Shown: in pieces, positions 1-18,040 of the stretch
Position numbering within the stretch: position 1 is the stretch's first letter
Layout: every line of letters starts with the position of its first letter
Assembly: GCF_020382885.2 (NCBI RefSeq)
Contig: NC_058506.1
Coordinates: 9,340,318 to 9,404,317, forward strand
Reading direction: 5' to 3'
Source of the DNA: Scatophagus argus
Lineage: Eukaryota; Chordata; Actinopteri; Scatophagidae
Length of the DNA: 64,000 nt
Notes under the pieces: generated by a model
What the model was told of the DNA's origin: nothing
Database searches by the model: none
The model's input: the letters and a program-made list of their open reading frames with translations, nothing else
Position numbers and translations under genes: made by a program

Positions 1-3000
1 GATGGTAATGTTATCACCACATCAACCATCTATGAAAACCTTTGGATGTCCTGTGCAACTGACTCCACAGGAGTTCACAACTGCCGAGATTTTCCATCTC
101 TGCTCGCACTTAATGGTATGTGGCCAGCGCAGAAATTGTTTATTAGTACTGATGACTACTTCAGGTTTGAATGGTATTTCACCCTGAGATTATGGAGACC
201 ATGATGCAGAAGACAAGACTTTACTCCTCAAGCAACTTGGTATAAACGTGTAGGGAAAACAGCATTTTAAAAAGCTCTTAACATAAAACACAACAATACA
301 ATATTTTTATCACTGATGTGTAAAGAGGTGACAATGCAGTTTGACCTCTGTATCAAATGTAACATGGAGAGATGCCTGTTCTTGTTGGCCATTGTTTGCA
401 CTGATCTACACAGGATATTAGCATGTGTTTAAAATATCCTGTTTAATATCAGGAGTGTTCTCCTGTAATGGCTACAATATGTAGAATAATATGAGATGAT
501 GAGCTCAGAAAGGACAAGCCATCCTGGCTTGGGAACTCTGGCAAATACACATTCAGAAACTAAGAAAAACTTAAAACAGATTGTTAACCATTTTAAGCAT
601 AAACATGTCACATTTACAAAAGTGATATAGCAGATTGGTGCACACGAAACCGGATCAACAGCCCTTGTCTTGAGCACTGAGGTACCATTTTTTCAGGCCC
701 TCATCTCATCGGGCAGAAACACCCTTCCCGTTAAACCTAAACAAATACAATATGTTTGAGTTTTGGAAGGACTGAAAGTGTTAGCCTGTTGTCCAACCTA
801 TAGCATGATTTACAATGATGGCTATAATTTAACTGTTGGAAAATGTCTGACAGATTAGAAAAAGTATTTTTGGTGTGGCAGAAGTTGTATTTTGCACAGG
901 TATTGTCCACTAACCATGCCCATTAGAGCACATGTCAGACTCAAGGTCCATTGACCAAATCCAGCCCAGCCTATGTGAAAAAAACTCACAAAGAATATAA
1001 TTTGCACTGTGCATCACGGAAGTACATTGTCTATACACAACATATTGAATGCAAACAGAATGCATTCTGATTTTCTGATGAAATCAAAATGCCTGACCAC
1101 TAGATGTCAGTAGGCTCTTGATAGGGCCTCAATATCAAAAGTTGATGGCAGTAGCCTGGAAATATGTCCAAGAAATAAAAGCTGACACAGAGGGAAGGCA
1201 AATTAATGAGAGACGGGATAGCGAACACGTGTTTGTGCTGGCATATGTCGTCTTTGAAGTTCAGTTTCTGTGCCAGTTTACCTAACCCTCCGACACAAAA
1301 CACAGACCCAAGTATGCTAACCTTAGCCACCAAAAAAAAGCAACAGTAAGACATTTGGCCGGAGTGTTTTTCCTCCATCAACTATAGACTCGTCTTGATG
1401 TACGGTGAATGTCATCTTTGTAGCTGAAGAAGCATACATACAATAAGAAACATGCAATTCTTCCTTAATTAATGCAAAGATGCATCTGATTTGTTTCACT
1501 GCTTATATTGTAAATATACTGATTTATGTAGTGTATATATTATAACATATAAGATAAGTATTATAAATAAGTGTATATTTTGTGCTTGCACACAGGGTAC
1601 ATTCAGGCCTCCCGGGCCCTCATGATTGCTTCCATTGTGTTTGGGACTTTTGGACTCGTGGCCACTCTTGCAGGAATGCAGTGCTCAAAAATAGGAGGAG
1701 AAAACTACATTTTGAAGGGGAGGATCGCTGCCATTGGAGGAGTGTTCTTTTTAATACAAGGTAAAGACTTGGAGGTGGATGTAAAGAAAAAAAAAACGTG
1801 TGTTGGTCAGTTTCAAGTCATTTCAAATGTGTTTGTGAATAAAGGTTCCAGTAGGTTTTAGTATTTTAAAATGACTCCAGAAAGTGTCTGGTCCCCCATG
1901 AACACTGCTATCAACATTAGAAATGTGTTCTCAACAAGCAATTTAACACATGAGACTCGTGAGAAGTTGATTTAAGATAGTGTCTCATCTCATCTCAACA
2001 AAAACCACCCAGAAATCACGTCTGGTCCTCCAATTTCTGTGTATACAAGATAAACTATCAGAAAATGGTTCACCAGTTCAAAAGGTTATCCTTACTCAAA
2101 CAAACCTGTGGATGCTCAAAAGCCTGGTTTTATCAAAGGTATTTGGATTGTGAGAATGCGTCACCCTACTTAAAATAGAAAAAATGGTGCAGGAAGAGGA
2201 GATCAATTACTATTTGATCCTGATTTATTTCAGTTTAATTTAAAAGGCTGTTAAATATCAGTACTACATTTATTTTGATTTTATCAAAATTGTACTTGTT
2301 ATAAAATAGAACTTATACAGCACTCGTGGGAGTAGTTAAAAGGTGCAGTCACTGAGACAACAACGTGATTGATGCAGTTGTTAACAAGTACCTTGGCTTT
2401 AAATAAATGGCCCCATAAATCATCTTACAATATTGCATGGAACAGTATTAGCTCCATTAGGTTTTACAGTTTCATTCCTAACATGGCTATCACTTTGCTA
2501 TCTAAACTCTGTTCAAACTTGAAAAGATTTTGACCTTTTTATCTCAGCATGTAACTGTGTGTGTTGTTTAAAATTGAAAAAACATCCCACCAGTCTAAAG
2601 TAAACAATGTTTTGCAGGGATTTGCACCATGATTGCTGTATCTTGGTATGCAGCCAACATCACACAGCAGTTCTTTGACCAGTTTTATCCAGGGACAAAG
2701 TAAGTCAACACAATCTGCAGCGGGAATATCAGCTGTTTGGTACAATGTAGTGTTATTGCTCATAGTGGATTCAATCATAATACATGGAAAAATATTTGTT
2801 ATGGTACCCACAGGTATGAGATTGGCGAGGGCTTGTATATCGGCTGGTCTTCAGCCACTCTTGCCATTTGTGGAGGTTCATGCCTATTGTTTGCTTGCAA
2901 AATCAAAACTCCCAGTGAGAAAATGTGAGTATGTGTTGTTGAAATGTTTGGCATTAATTCACCGGGAACAACCAAACCGATGTGTGTTCTCCTGACTGAA

Positions 3001-3120
3001 ACATGTCTTTTGTGTTTCAGCCCATATCCATACCAGCCACCTTCCAGAGGACATGTGCTGTCAGCTGTGACAACGTCCCAGTCCGTCCCAAGCAACTACG
3101 GAAGAAATGCATATGTCTAA
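1..3120 (+). CDS. cldn10: claudin-10-type tight-junction protein (5' partial)
   Basis: Claudins are four-pass membrane proteins that form the strands and ion pores of tight junctions. Exons seen: <1-115, 1596-1760, 2618-2699, 2814-2924 and 3021-3120, all with GT..AG borders and matching phases, ending at TAA 3118-3120. The first exon here holds part of extracellular loop 1, with the claudin signature NLW followed by two cysteines ([17 protein letters not shown]). Later exons give TM2 ([18 protein letters not shown]), TM3 (around [17 protein letters not shown]), loop 2 with the [13 protein letters not shown] segment, and TM4 ([14 protein letters not shown]). The tail ends NAYV, the PDZ-binding end I recall for claudin-10, and the multi-exon structure also fits claudin-10 or -15 rather than the intron-poor claudins. 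The start codon, TM1 and part of loop 1 lie upstream of the window. Teleosts have several claudin-10 copies, so the exact paralog is unresolved. Confidence 0.9.
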
Positions 3121-5026
3121 GAGGTGACTGTAAGAGGGAAAGCTGGCTGGGTTAGAGTCAATTTGAGCCACATAGATTCTTGAAGAAAAAATTAACAATG
3201 TTTATTATTCTGAATGCACTATGAGAAGGGAGCATTTACAGCGGAAAACATCTAGACTCACCAACGTATAGTAGTATTAGAGCAGTAACACTGATATAGA
3301 TTTATTGGCTTTATCCAATCTGAACCTCAGTGATAGATATTTGCTGCATATGAATTTCTAATGATTATGTACTATGAAAATGGCTGATATGTACTGCACT
3401 AACAAGAAAGGGGCAAGAAAAAGTACAACATGGTGAAAACAGGCACAGTACAGTCTGAAGAAAACCATGAACATTATCGCATTTAAAATGTACTAAATGT
3501 GGTGAGAATCCAAATATAGGACCATCAATAACTAAATCTTTACAACTAATTACTTTTCCTTTCTTTGATTTTAAAGTTTGCAGTGTTTACTTGTAATATA
3601 GCTAATCAATGATATGACATGAAAAATCAAATCTGTCCTTAGGTATATATATATATATATATATTTGACTAGGAAGAAGAGCACATGCTAATCAGTCATA
3701 ATTAATCTTTAGATCACTTTAAACTGTTTCACACCTGTGCTCAAGTCTGTTAAGTTTGTGATGCTGTAAATCATTTGTTACACCCACGTGATCTCAAACA
3801 ACTTGTTTGAGGACACGTGGATAAATTGAGAAAGATGGGAGTTACACCCCTTTCGCAAAACACAGTTTCTTATAGCAGCGCTACATTATCATAATTATCC
3901 TGTCACCTGTGGTGACTAACCATCTTGCTGGTTTGCAAAACAAGTCAAAAGCTCAAAAAGCTTTCCTCTCTGGCTAATAATCTTGCCGTAGAAAGTATCT
4001 AATATCTGTCAAGATATATCTGTAGTAAGGAGCAACTCCGATTTGCTTTTCACTGTGCAAAACTCCTGCAAAATTGCTGCAAAATTTAGCATTTTAACTT
4101 GCAACGAAGCCAGTCAACTGTGATTATACTATACTGACCTGGGGGTTTCATCCAGTGTGAACCAGAACACTTATTTGACAGAGTTTAAGCAAATGTTAAT
4201 GCAGCTTTTGTGCATAATAGATATCATTTTTAGTGACTGGTTGCACCAAACTGTCAGAATGTTAATGAGAGGAAATGATTTATAACACAGAGTGAAGATG
4301 AGTGATGAAAAGCTTTTGAGCAATGAAACTCTGACTATTATTATTATTAATAAAAATAATACCATTTTACTGGTTTCAATAAAGGAGTTTTGAGTTACAG
4401 AGTTTGTTGTTTGTACATCATCTTCTCCTTTGACCAAAGCAGAAAACACTACATAGCTAAGACTGCACTGAAGACACAGAGCTGAAAGTGGACACAACAT
4501 TCCCAGACTGCAGTTATGCTCTAATTACAGCACAGGTCATACAGTTGGTTCAATATGCCACCTAGTGGGATCATAGAGTGTTACAGCTGGGATTGGATTT
4601 ACTTGGATCAAGTCATACTGTGCTGTTGGGAAATAAGCCTTCAATAATCATCATTAGATCCTACAAAGATTAAAAGCATCTCATGACTGGACTGTGTCTA
4701 ACTTAACGAGCAAAGGAAATCTGCTGTTTATTTATATCTTCACAAGTGTTGTTGATATGAGGACATGCAAACATTTGTAGGAAATTATGTCTGCAAATTG
4801 AATTTGCACTTTGCGCTGAAAGGGAACCATAGGCAACTTTCAAAATAGAGAAAAGAAAAGGTCAAAAGAAAGGTCAATAATACCTCAATGAAATGAGATT
4901 ATTTTAAAAAATATATACACAGCTCATAGTGAAAATGAACAACTTAAATGAGGACATCATTTAGTTAAACCAGGAGAAAGAAAAGACAGGAACCAGACAG
5001 AGTGAGGTTCACTTTGGCACTGTCTC
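3121..5026. other. convergent intergenic region, cldn10 3' UTR to sat2 3' UTR
   Basis: No coding exon is recognised. The stretch holds the 3' UTRs of two genes running towards each other. A plus-strand AATAAA near 4379-4384 could serve cldn10, and TTTATT at 4727-4732 reads AATAAA on the minus strand and could serve sat2. A short (TA)n run lies at about 3644-3664 and an imperfect palindrome with two CACGTG boxes at 3784-3820. The rest is AT-rich and unremarkable. Confidence 0.6.
3784..3820. repeat. imperfect palindrome with a CACGTG E-box in each arm
   Basis: Left arm 3784-3801 and right arm 3803-3820 are reverse complements at 16 of 18 positions, with a one-base centre. Each arm starts or ends with CCACGTG/CACGTGG, so two E-boxes sit about 30 bp apart. 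It could be a transposon relic or a bHLH-binding site; the sequence does not decide. Confidence 0.6.
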
Positions 5027-7988
<2,962 letters not shown>

Positions 7989-9221
7989 ATCTACAGCAGT
8001 AGTAAAAAAAATAAAAATAAACAACAACAAATTTTCAAGTACCACAGTCCAAAGTCCACCCTCAAGAAGTAATCAATCCGTCACAAATCTCAACTGCGAT
8101 GAACGCACCGAATACACAGGAAATAGTTCCGTTGCAATTTGGTCTTCAAAATAAAAGATCGATCAATTAATATTCTTCCTACATGGGAAGTTTGGATCTG
8201 TTAGAAAATGCAGAAAAGGACCTCCGTGTCGTATACAATATGATTAAATGCTGCATTTAATTACAGTGCACAGTAGATGTAAAGTTAGCTCAACCTTAAA
8301 CAGTGAATGCAACAGACACGTTAATACAGCAGTAATATTATTCCAAAAACATCAGATATAAAAAATACTGAGAGGGACCCTAACCTATTCTTCATCAGAA
8401 TGAGTACTTTAATATTTCAAGTACATTTTACTCATAATACTTACATACTACTGAGGCAAGGTTTTAAATGCAGGCTTACTATATGTTGTAAATTATTATT
8501 GTCTGTGCGGCATTAGTTTTTTTTTTTTTTAATTATTTTTTTAAAGGATCGGAGTTCTTCTTCCACCATTGACTGCTACAAACACTTTTTAAATTTTGAC
8601 CTACCCGCATAAGACGTTTTTTAACTAAATGCTTCACTTTTATTCAAGTTTATTTCTTTATTTGTGGACATCTGGCCACGTAAGTATTTATACAATAAGA
8701 CTAATTATTTTAACACATTTCAGAGGGATGTAATGCAGGCTATTTTCTACTTCATTACATTTATAACCTAGCAGTCAGAGTTACTGGTTCTTTACATACA
8801 AAATATGTCATTATAATGTAGTACCTGTAGGAAATGATTTGTTTTTTCTTTTACACCACTCTTGGGTTTGTTATATGATTTGTTGTCTTAAAATGTTCAT
8901 CTGCTTATACCTGCCAAAACATAACGTACACATGACACACACCAAGGCGAGGAGAAGTACACATAGGAGAAGAGTTATGTTGTGAGAAGCCCCGGTGAGA
9001 ACAATGCACCTCACTTGCCTCCTGTAGATAAGATTGCAGTGATACTTACTTTTAAAGAGTGACATTTAAATATTACTGCAATTTAACCAATTTCTTACGC
9101 CCCATGGGTGTCTTCCTCAGATGTACACACAAGCTCTTGTTCACAAGCAATAAATCCCTAACATTCATAACAGAAATACAAAAAACACATCCAGATAAAA
9201 AGGATTTCATACAAAATCTGA
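7989..9221. other. sat2 5' flank and space to the taf6 3' end
   Basis: The sat2 promoter and 5' UTR should lie in about 7989-8160. After that the sequence is AT-rich with a T-run near 8518-8530. The only item that stands out is a minus-strand open frame at 8871-9065 (listed separately). Nothing else coding was recognised. Confidence 0.5.
8871..9065 (-). other. possible small single-pass membrane ORF, unassigned
   Basis: A 64-codon frame on the minus strand. Its second half has a strong hydrophobic run (around NITLLLCVLLLALVCVMCTL) followed by a basic segment (FGRYKQMNILRQQII), which looks like a single transmembrane helix with a positive inside flank. The first half (MSLFKSKYHCNLIYRRQVRC) contains a possible splice donor (AAAAGTAAGT) and may not be coding. 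No family is recognised. It lies just beyond the 3' end of taf6, so it could also be chance in non-coding DNA or a terminal exon of an unknown gene. Confidence 0.15.
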
Positions 9222-9227
9222 TTTATT
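9222..9227 (-). terminator. polyadenylation signal, likely taf6
   Basis: TTTATT on the plus strand reads AATAAA on the minus strand, about 255 bp beyond the taf6 stop codon. It is the nearest canonical signal I noticed in this orientation. Confidence 0.5.
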
Positions 9228-9482
9228 TTAGAGTAAAAAAGAACATGAAATCAATTAGAATATAAGCTGAAACATTAGAGATCTCACAGATGGACCTAAG
9301 TTTTCATTGGGCATTAACATATTTACAATGTCACATTTGCTCTTTTATCAGTCAAGAGTTCAGATATTTCCCTTCATACCACTCCAGAGTTTACCCCTTT
9401 AAGTTCAGCCCAAACAAACCTCCTTGTGTGTTCAGCTGCAGAAACATGGTATTTGTAAAAAATCTCCACTACCTCACAAGTC

Positions 9483-13414
<3,932 letters not shown>

Positions 13415-15256
13415 GGCTAACAAAGAACACAGGTCTGTGAATATCACCTCTCAACGTACACACAATCTAATTCAAACAGTTGTATTCTGCTTATCCAGGA
13501 GACAACAGCTTTTCATTGTAGTCTTAATTAACTGGAATTACATTCTGGTTTCTACAAGATATTAATGCTTCACTGCTAATAAGAGACACTGAATGGGTGT
13601 GAAGTCACAATCGCAACACTTTAACATACTACTGACAGGACCGATATAGTTATGTGATGGTTCAGCTATAAATATAATTCTGCTGAAAGTACATCTGTCA
13701 TTTCCCACTAGGTAAATATGAGAAAAAACAGGAGATCTTTCAGCTCATTAAGATATTTTTCAACAATACGACACCGCTACAGACTGTAGCCTACAGTATA
13801 TATTTGCCCAGAGCAGGTCAGTAACGTCACTGAAGAGGTCAATCGCATCACAAGGAGCTACAAGTTTTCATGACTGAGATCGGAGACCTTCAAATCAACT
13901 TTGAAGCCCTCTAGTTAGCCAAAGGTCTCAACTTACAACAAAGTGAAAGTAAGTTCTATGCGCTAATGAGGCCAAAGCGACACTTTCTGACCATTCATGT
14001 TATGGTACATTTGACATAAGCTAAAATGTACACGTTAGAAAAACACGAAATGAAGTCTTGTGATAACTGCATCTGCATCGTGCTGTGTTAATTCAGGTAT
14101 GACAGGAAAAAAAAAAAAAAAGTTATAGAGCAAACATCTCCGGGCCAGACAAATATAATTGGTTTACACAACGCAATTGTATTTGTGGCAGAACTTGAAA
14201 AGTGCACTTCATATTCCTCATGCAACTTGACAAAAAGTTTAAACAAGAAAAATATCTTAAGTACCCAGACGTGCAAATCTAACACGCTCCGCACAGACGG
14301 AACGCAATCATATCAAAAGAAAATCTGTAGGGATTAACACTATGCTTGCACAGAATGGTACTATGAAGATTGTCGGGGTCAAAAATCCTGATTGCATCCA
14401 CTCTGATTCAGTGTTGTAAAACAACGCAACATAACAAAGACCGATGACTGAGGAAAAAATAAATTAAAAGGGATTTTTTTACTTCATGTGTGTAAACAAA
14501 CACACTGAGCTCCACAGAAAGCGGGCTATCTGAACACTTCCGAAATAACAACCGACCAGCTAACCAGTCACACTGGTGTTATGTTCATTCAAATAGAACA
14601 ACTTTAGAGTCAAATAAAATAGCGTTAGTTTTAAGCAACTTAGCGACTGCATGTTTCTTTTCTTTTATTTTATTTTATAGCTTACAGTGAGCTGTAAGTT
14701 AGCTTGTATGCTAGTAACTTAGCTTCCGTTGACGTTTGTTACCTGTTTGAAGTTTTCCTTTCCTTTCTGAGTTTAAGCAGGAACTTATGCGAATAAAAAC
14801 CGTCAATGTTGAGATTTGCAATAATTATTTTTTCGCAAAGCTGAATCTACAATATGAATATCCATCTCTCGATCTAAATAACTAACTAATTCACGGACTG
14901 CAGCTGAGAGCTTCGTTTGTGAACTAGCGCTTGTGTTCCATCGCCATTTTGAGTCACGTTCTGGTTGTGATATCGCGAGACTATATTTAAGGCGCTGAAA
15001 GGGTGGCTGTTTATCAAAAATAATTAATTTAATAGAACATTTTTTAAATGACAAACAAAAAGTAAACAATCACATTTTTCATGTTATAGCTGAATTAAAT
15101 CTCATATTTACTACGGAGAATATCGCCCCTTTACACAAGTCTACACGCACCCCGCTGACCAGAACCAATCTTACCCTGGAGTTTACGGGGGTGACTTTAT
15201 GTTGTAGCAACGGAGATAAATGTCAGGAACGTGGAAGGGCATTACAAGAAGCAGTC
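13415..15256. promoter_or_regulatory. taf6 5' UTR intron and shared taf6/mrps31 promoter
   Basis: The first coding exon of taf6 begins at 13416 after an acceptor, so a leader intron runs up to a donor at about 14742 (CAAACAG/GTAAC on the minus strand). That gives a leader exon at about 14743-14950. Next to it, 14942-14950 contains CGCCATTTT, a YY1-like site usual near start sites, and 14973-14980 is TCGCGAGA, most of the TCTCGCGAGA element found in CpG-type housekeeping promoters and bound by BANP. mrps31 starts about 280 bp further on the other strand, so the promoter is probably bidirectional. The intron itself shows nothing coding. Confidence 0.55.
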
Positions 15257-18040
15257 ATGTATAGATTTTTATTACGGACTGCGTACCCTTCCCGTAATTT
15301 TTCTGTCAGTGTCTACGAGTCGTGTGAGTTTGTAGCGAAATGTGACAAGGCCGCAGCTCCAGTCTTTTGGTGAGTTTGTCTGTGACTGAACGGGACAAAT
15401 GAGATACAGAGTGAATAATTAACGTTAGCAGCTATTTATGGGGTTGTTTACCTTATAATGATGTATTTTTTTCTTGAAGAAAGGGCTGGCAGATTTTTTA
15501 CGTTAACAACGATGTATATGTCAAATAATTAATTTGAATAAAATCTGTGGAACGGACAACTAAGGCTAACTATTAGCTTACTAAACTTGGGACACCGATG
15601 GGGCGGGACGTTTTGACTGACATTTCTTAGACCGGTTCCGGTCGTTTCTGTGGTAACGTGCATGAAGTTACAACTGTGAAACTGTATGACTCCAGGGAAG
15701 ATGTCCTATCCACCATCTTTTGACTGGAAAAAAGTGTAGTGTCTGTTGCTGCATTTAGTCTTAAAGTATTTTTCAGTGTTTTAATACATCATCAAGAATA
15801 CCATATTGTATAACACCTCTGTTGTGTGATTGTGTTATTTTATGACAGCTGAATCATCATGCTTCAGTTTGAATATTGTAATAACACCAATCCGAATTAT
15901 GATCCCTGTTTTGTTTCAACATAGGGTTGCAAATGGTGGTGGAGTCAGAGCTCTCAGCTCAAGTTCAGCCAGGCTCTGTGAAAAGAAAAACAATGCAGAC
16001 ATCTCTAATCAAGATGACAAAGCAAATGCAGATAAACAGGGTGACCCAACGGAAACTTTGGTTACACAGAAAGCTGAAGATGACGGCAAAATCTTCAAGA
16101 TGGCTGAGCAAAGTGGGGAGCCAGTGGTGTTAAAGACAGATGATGAAAGTACCGCACAGCATCAGATGGATGTTAAAACTGAACAGGTTGTGGTAGCGCC
16201 ACAACAAATGAAGACTGATGCGACTAAGAGTGGGAAAGAGCGTCTGATTGACCTTCTTGGAGCCATGAAGGTGGAAGTAACTAATAAGAGGAAGCTCAAA
16301 AACCTAAAAGTGAAACAAGATTTTGAGTCTGCGCCCGTGTCAAAGGGAGCTATGGGGAGCACTGTCAGTACTTTTGAGCAGGCCACAGTCAAGACTTCAT
16401 CACAGAGGTGAGATGGGAATTCACATGGGCGAAGTTGTTCCTCAGGCTCTGTTGTTATAGTGCAGTTCTTTCAGTTTTCTGCTTTTTCCACAACATTAGC
16501 AATCAGGTGTTGGCTTTTGTCTGACCATGATGAGATTACCTCGCAGTCACTAGCTTGTTCCTGGAAACTTGTTACTTATTCAACATCCTAATCTTAGGAA
16601 GACTAGAGTAGCCTTGTTCTCTCTTCATCAGTGATTGCAGCCTCTCCACACTATGTTTTTTAGTGAGAAACTGGATCCGGAACTGGTTGCAGCTGCGTCT
16701 GCTGCTGCCTCCACCTTGCCTAACTGCAGTCAGGCCGAGTCTGAGCTGCTCAGGCGGCTGAGGCAGCAGAAGGATGTCACCGAGGCTCAGAAGAAAGGAG
16801 ACATGAGCAACATTAGGTATGTGACCAATGTATGAATGTTAGTGGAATGGATATTTAAATTCCACTGTGACATACTTTCAGCTTTTTCATTCTGTACACA
16901 GGAAAACTCATTTGTAATGTATTTATTTTCTCAGCGTAATTATCGCTGACATGAAAGTAGGGAGGAATCCAAACCGACACAAAATTTGGCCAAGGAATCA
17001 GATTCGCTTTGATGACGATGGGCAAGGATACACACAGGACAGAGGAATCACTGCTGAGCTGGACGGTGTTCGGATGAAGTAAATACTTGTCATCACATCT
17101 TTATTCAGATAGTTTTTGAGATGGACCATGTGTTTAATGTGTATTTTATTCAACAGGAGGACGTTGTTCACAGGGAGAAGACTAAACATCTTCTCCCCCC
17201 CCACTGATGAAGAAGGAGTTGAATCAACCGTTGGTAATTAGGAATTTTGATTTTTCTCTTCAGTCTGCTATTATTGTGCCTTTGTTTGCTTACATTGGGT
17301 GATTTGTGGTGCTATTTGTCTAGATTAGTTTTTGTTCTTATATTTATTAGGATGTGGGCTCAGTTTAGCCACTCCTGCTCAAACTGGTGAAATGTGATCT
17401 TAGAAAACAAGCAGTTTTAAAGAGAATAGAGCCTCATTAAATCACAGCGTCACAGGATGTGGTCATGCAGTTTCTTGATTTTCTCCAATTTAATGCCACA
17501 TTGCAAAAGTTTTTGGTTTCAACTTCAGTGGGACATCTGTCTGTGATGCTGCTGTCATATTTCAGCACGGCCAACTCTGTGGGACCTGGACTTTGCCAAT
17601 AAGTTGTCTCTATCGATGAACCAAATGCCCCGCAACGGACTTGAGGAAATGATCCAGTGGACCAAAGAGGGAAAAATGTGGCAGTACCCAATCAACAATG
17701 AAGCCGGTAAGTAATGATTATAATCTAGTTGCTTGTATGAAGAATGAACAGAATACATTTTGTCTGAGGAACCATACTTACAGTGTCCCCTTGCTCTATA
17801 TTAGGCCTTGAGGAGGAAGCCAGTGTCTCGTTCCATGAGCATGTCTTCTTAGAGAAATACTTGGAGGAGGGTTTCCCCCGTCAGGGACCAGTGCGTCACT
17901 TCATGGAGCTTGTGGTGGCTGGTCTGTCCAAAAACCCTTATCTGACAGTCCAGCAGAAGAAGGAGCACATTTTCTGGTTCAGAGACTACTTCCAACAGAA
18001 AGAGGAAGTCCTCAAAGATGCTGACGTATACCTCAACTAA
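15257..18040 (+). CDS. mrps31: mitochondrial small-subunit ribosomal protein mS31
   Basis: MRPS31 is a component of the mitochondrial ribosome small subunit. Exons: 15257-15369, 15925-16407, 16664-16816, 16935-17078, 17157-17233, 17566-17706 and 17805-18040, in phase, 448 residues (human 395). The start at 15257 gives [18 protein letters not shown], a basic, hydroxylated, acid-free leader fitting a mitochondrial targeting peptide. An in-frame ATG at 15191 would add 22 less convincing residues. Exon 2 encodes a low-complexity, charged segment that is probably poorly conserved and accounts for the greater length. The conserved part starts near [17 protein letters not shown] and continues through [60 protein letters not shown] and the C-terminal [20 protein letters not shown]. 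It lies directly upstream of foxo1 in the same direction, as on human 13q14. Confidence 0.95.

Noticed and set aside
15191-15256. Upstream ATG for mrps31
   Set aside because: The residues it adds (MTLCCSNGDKCQERGR) contain acids and cysteines unlike a mitochondrial leader; the ATG at 15257 fits better.
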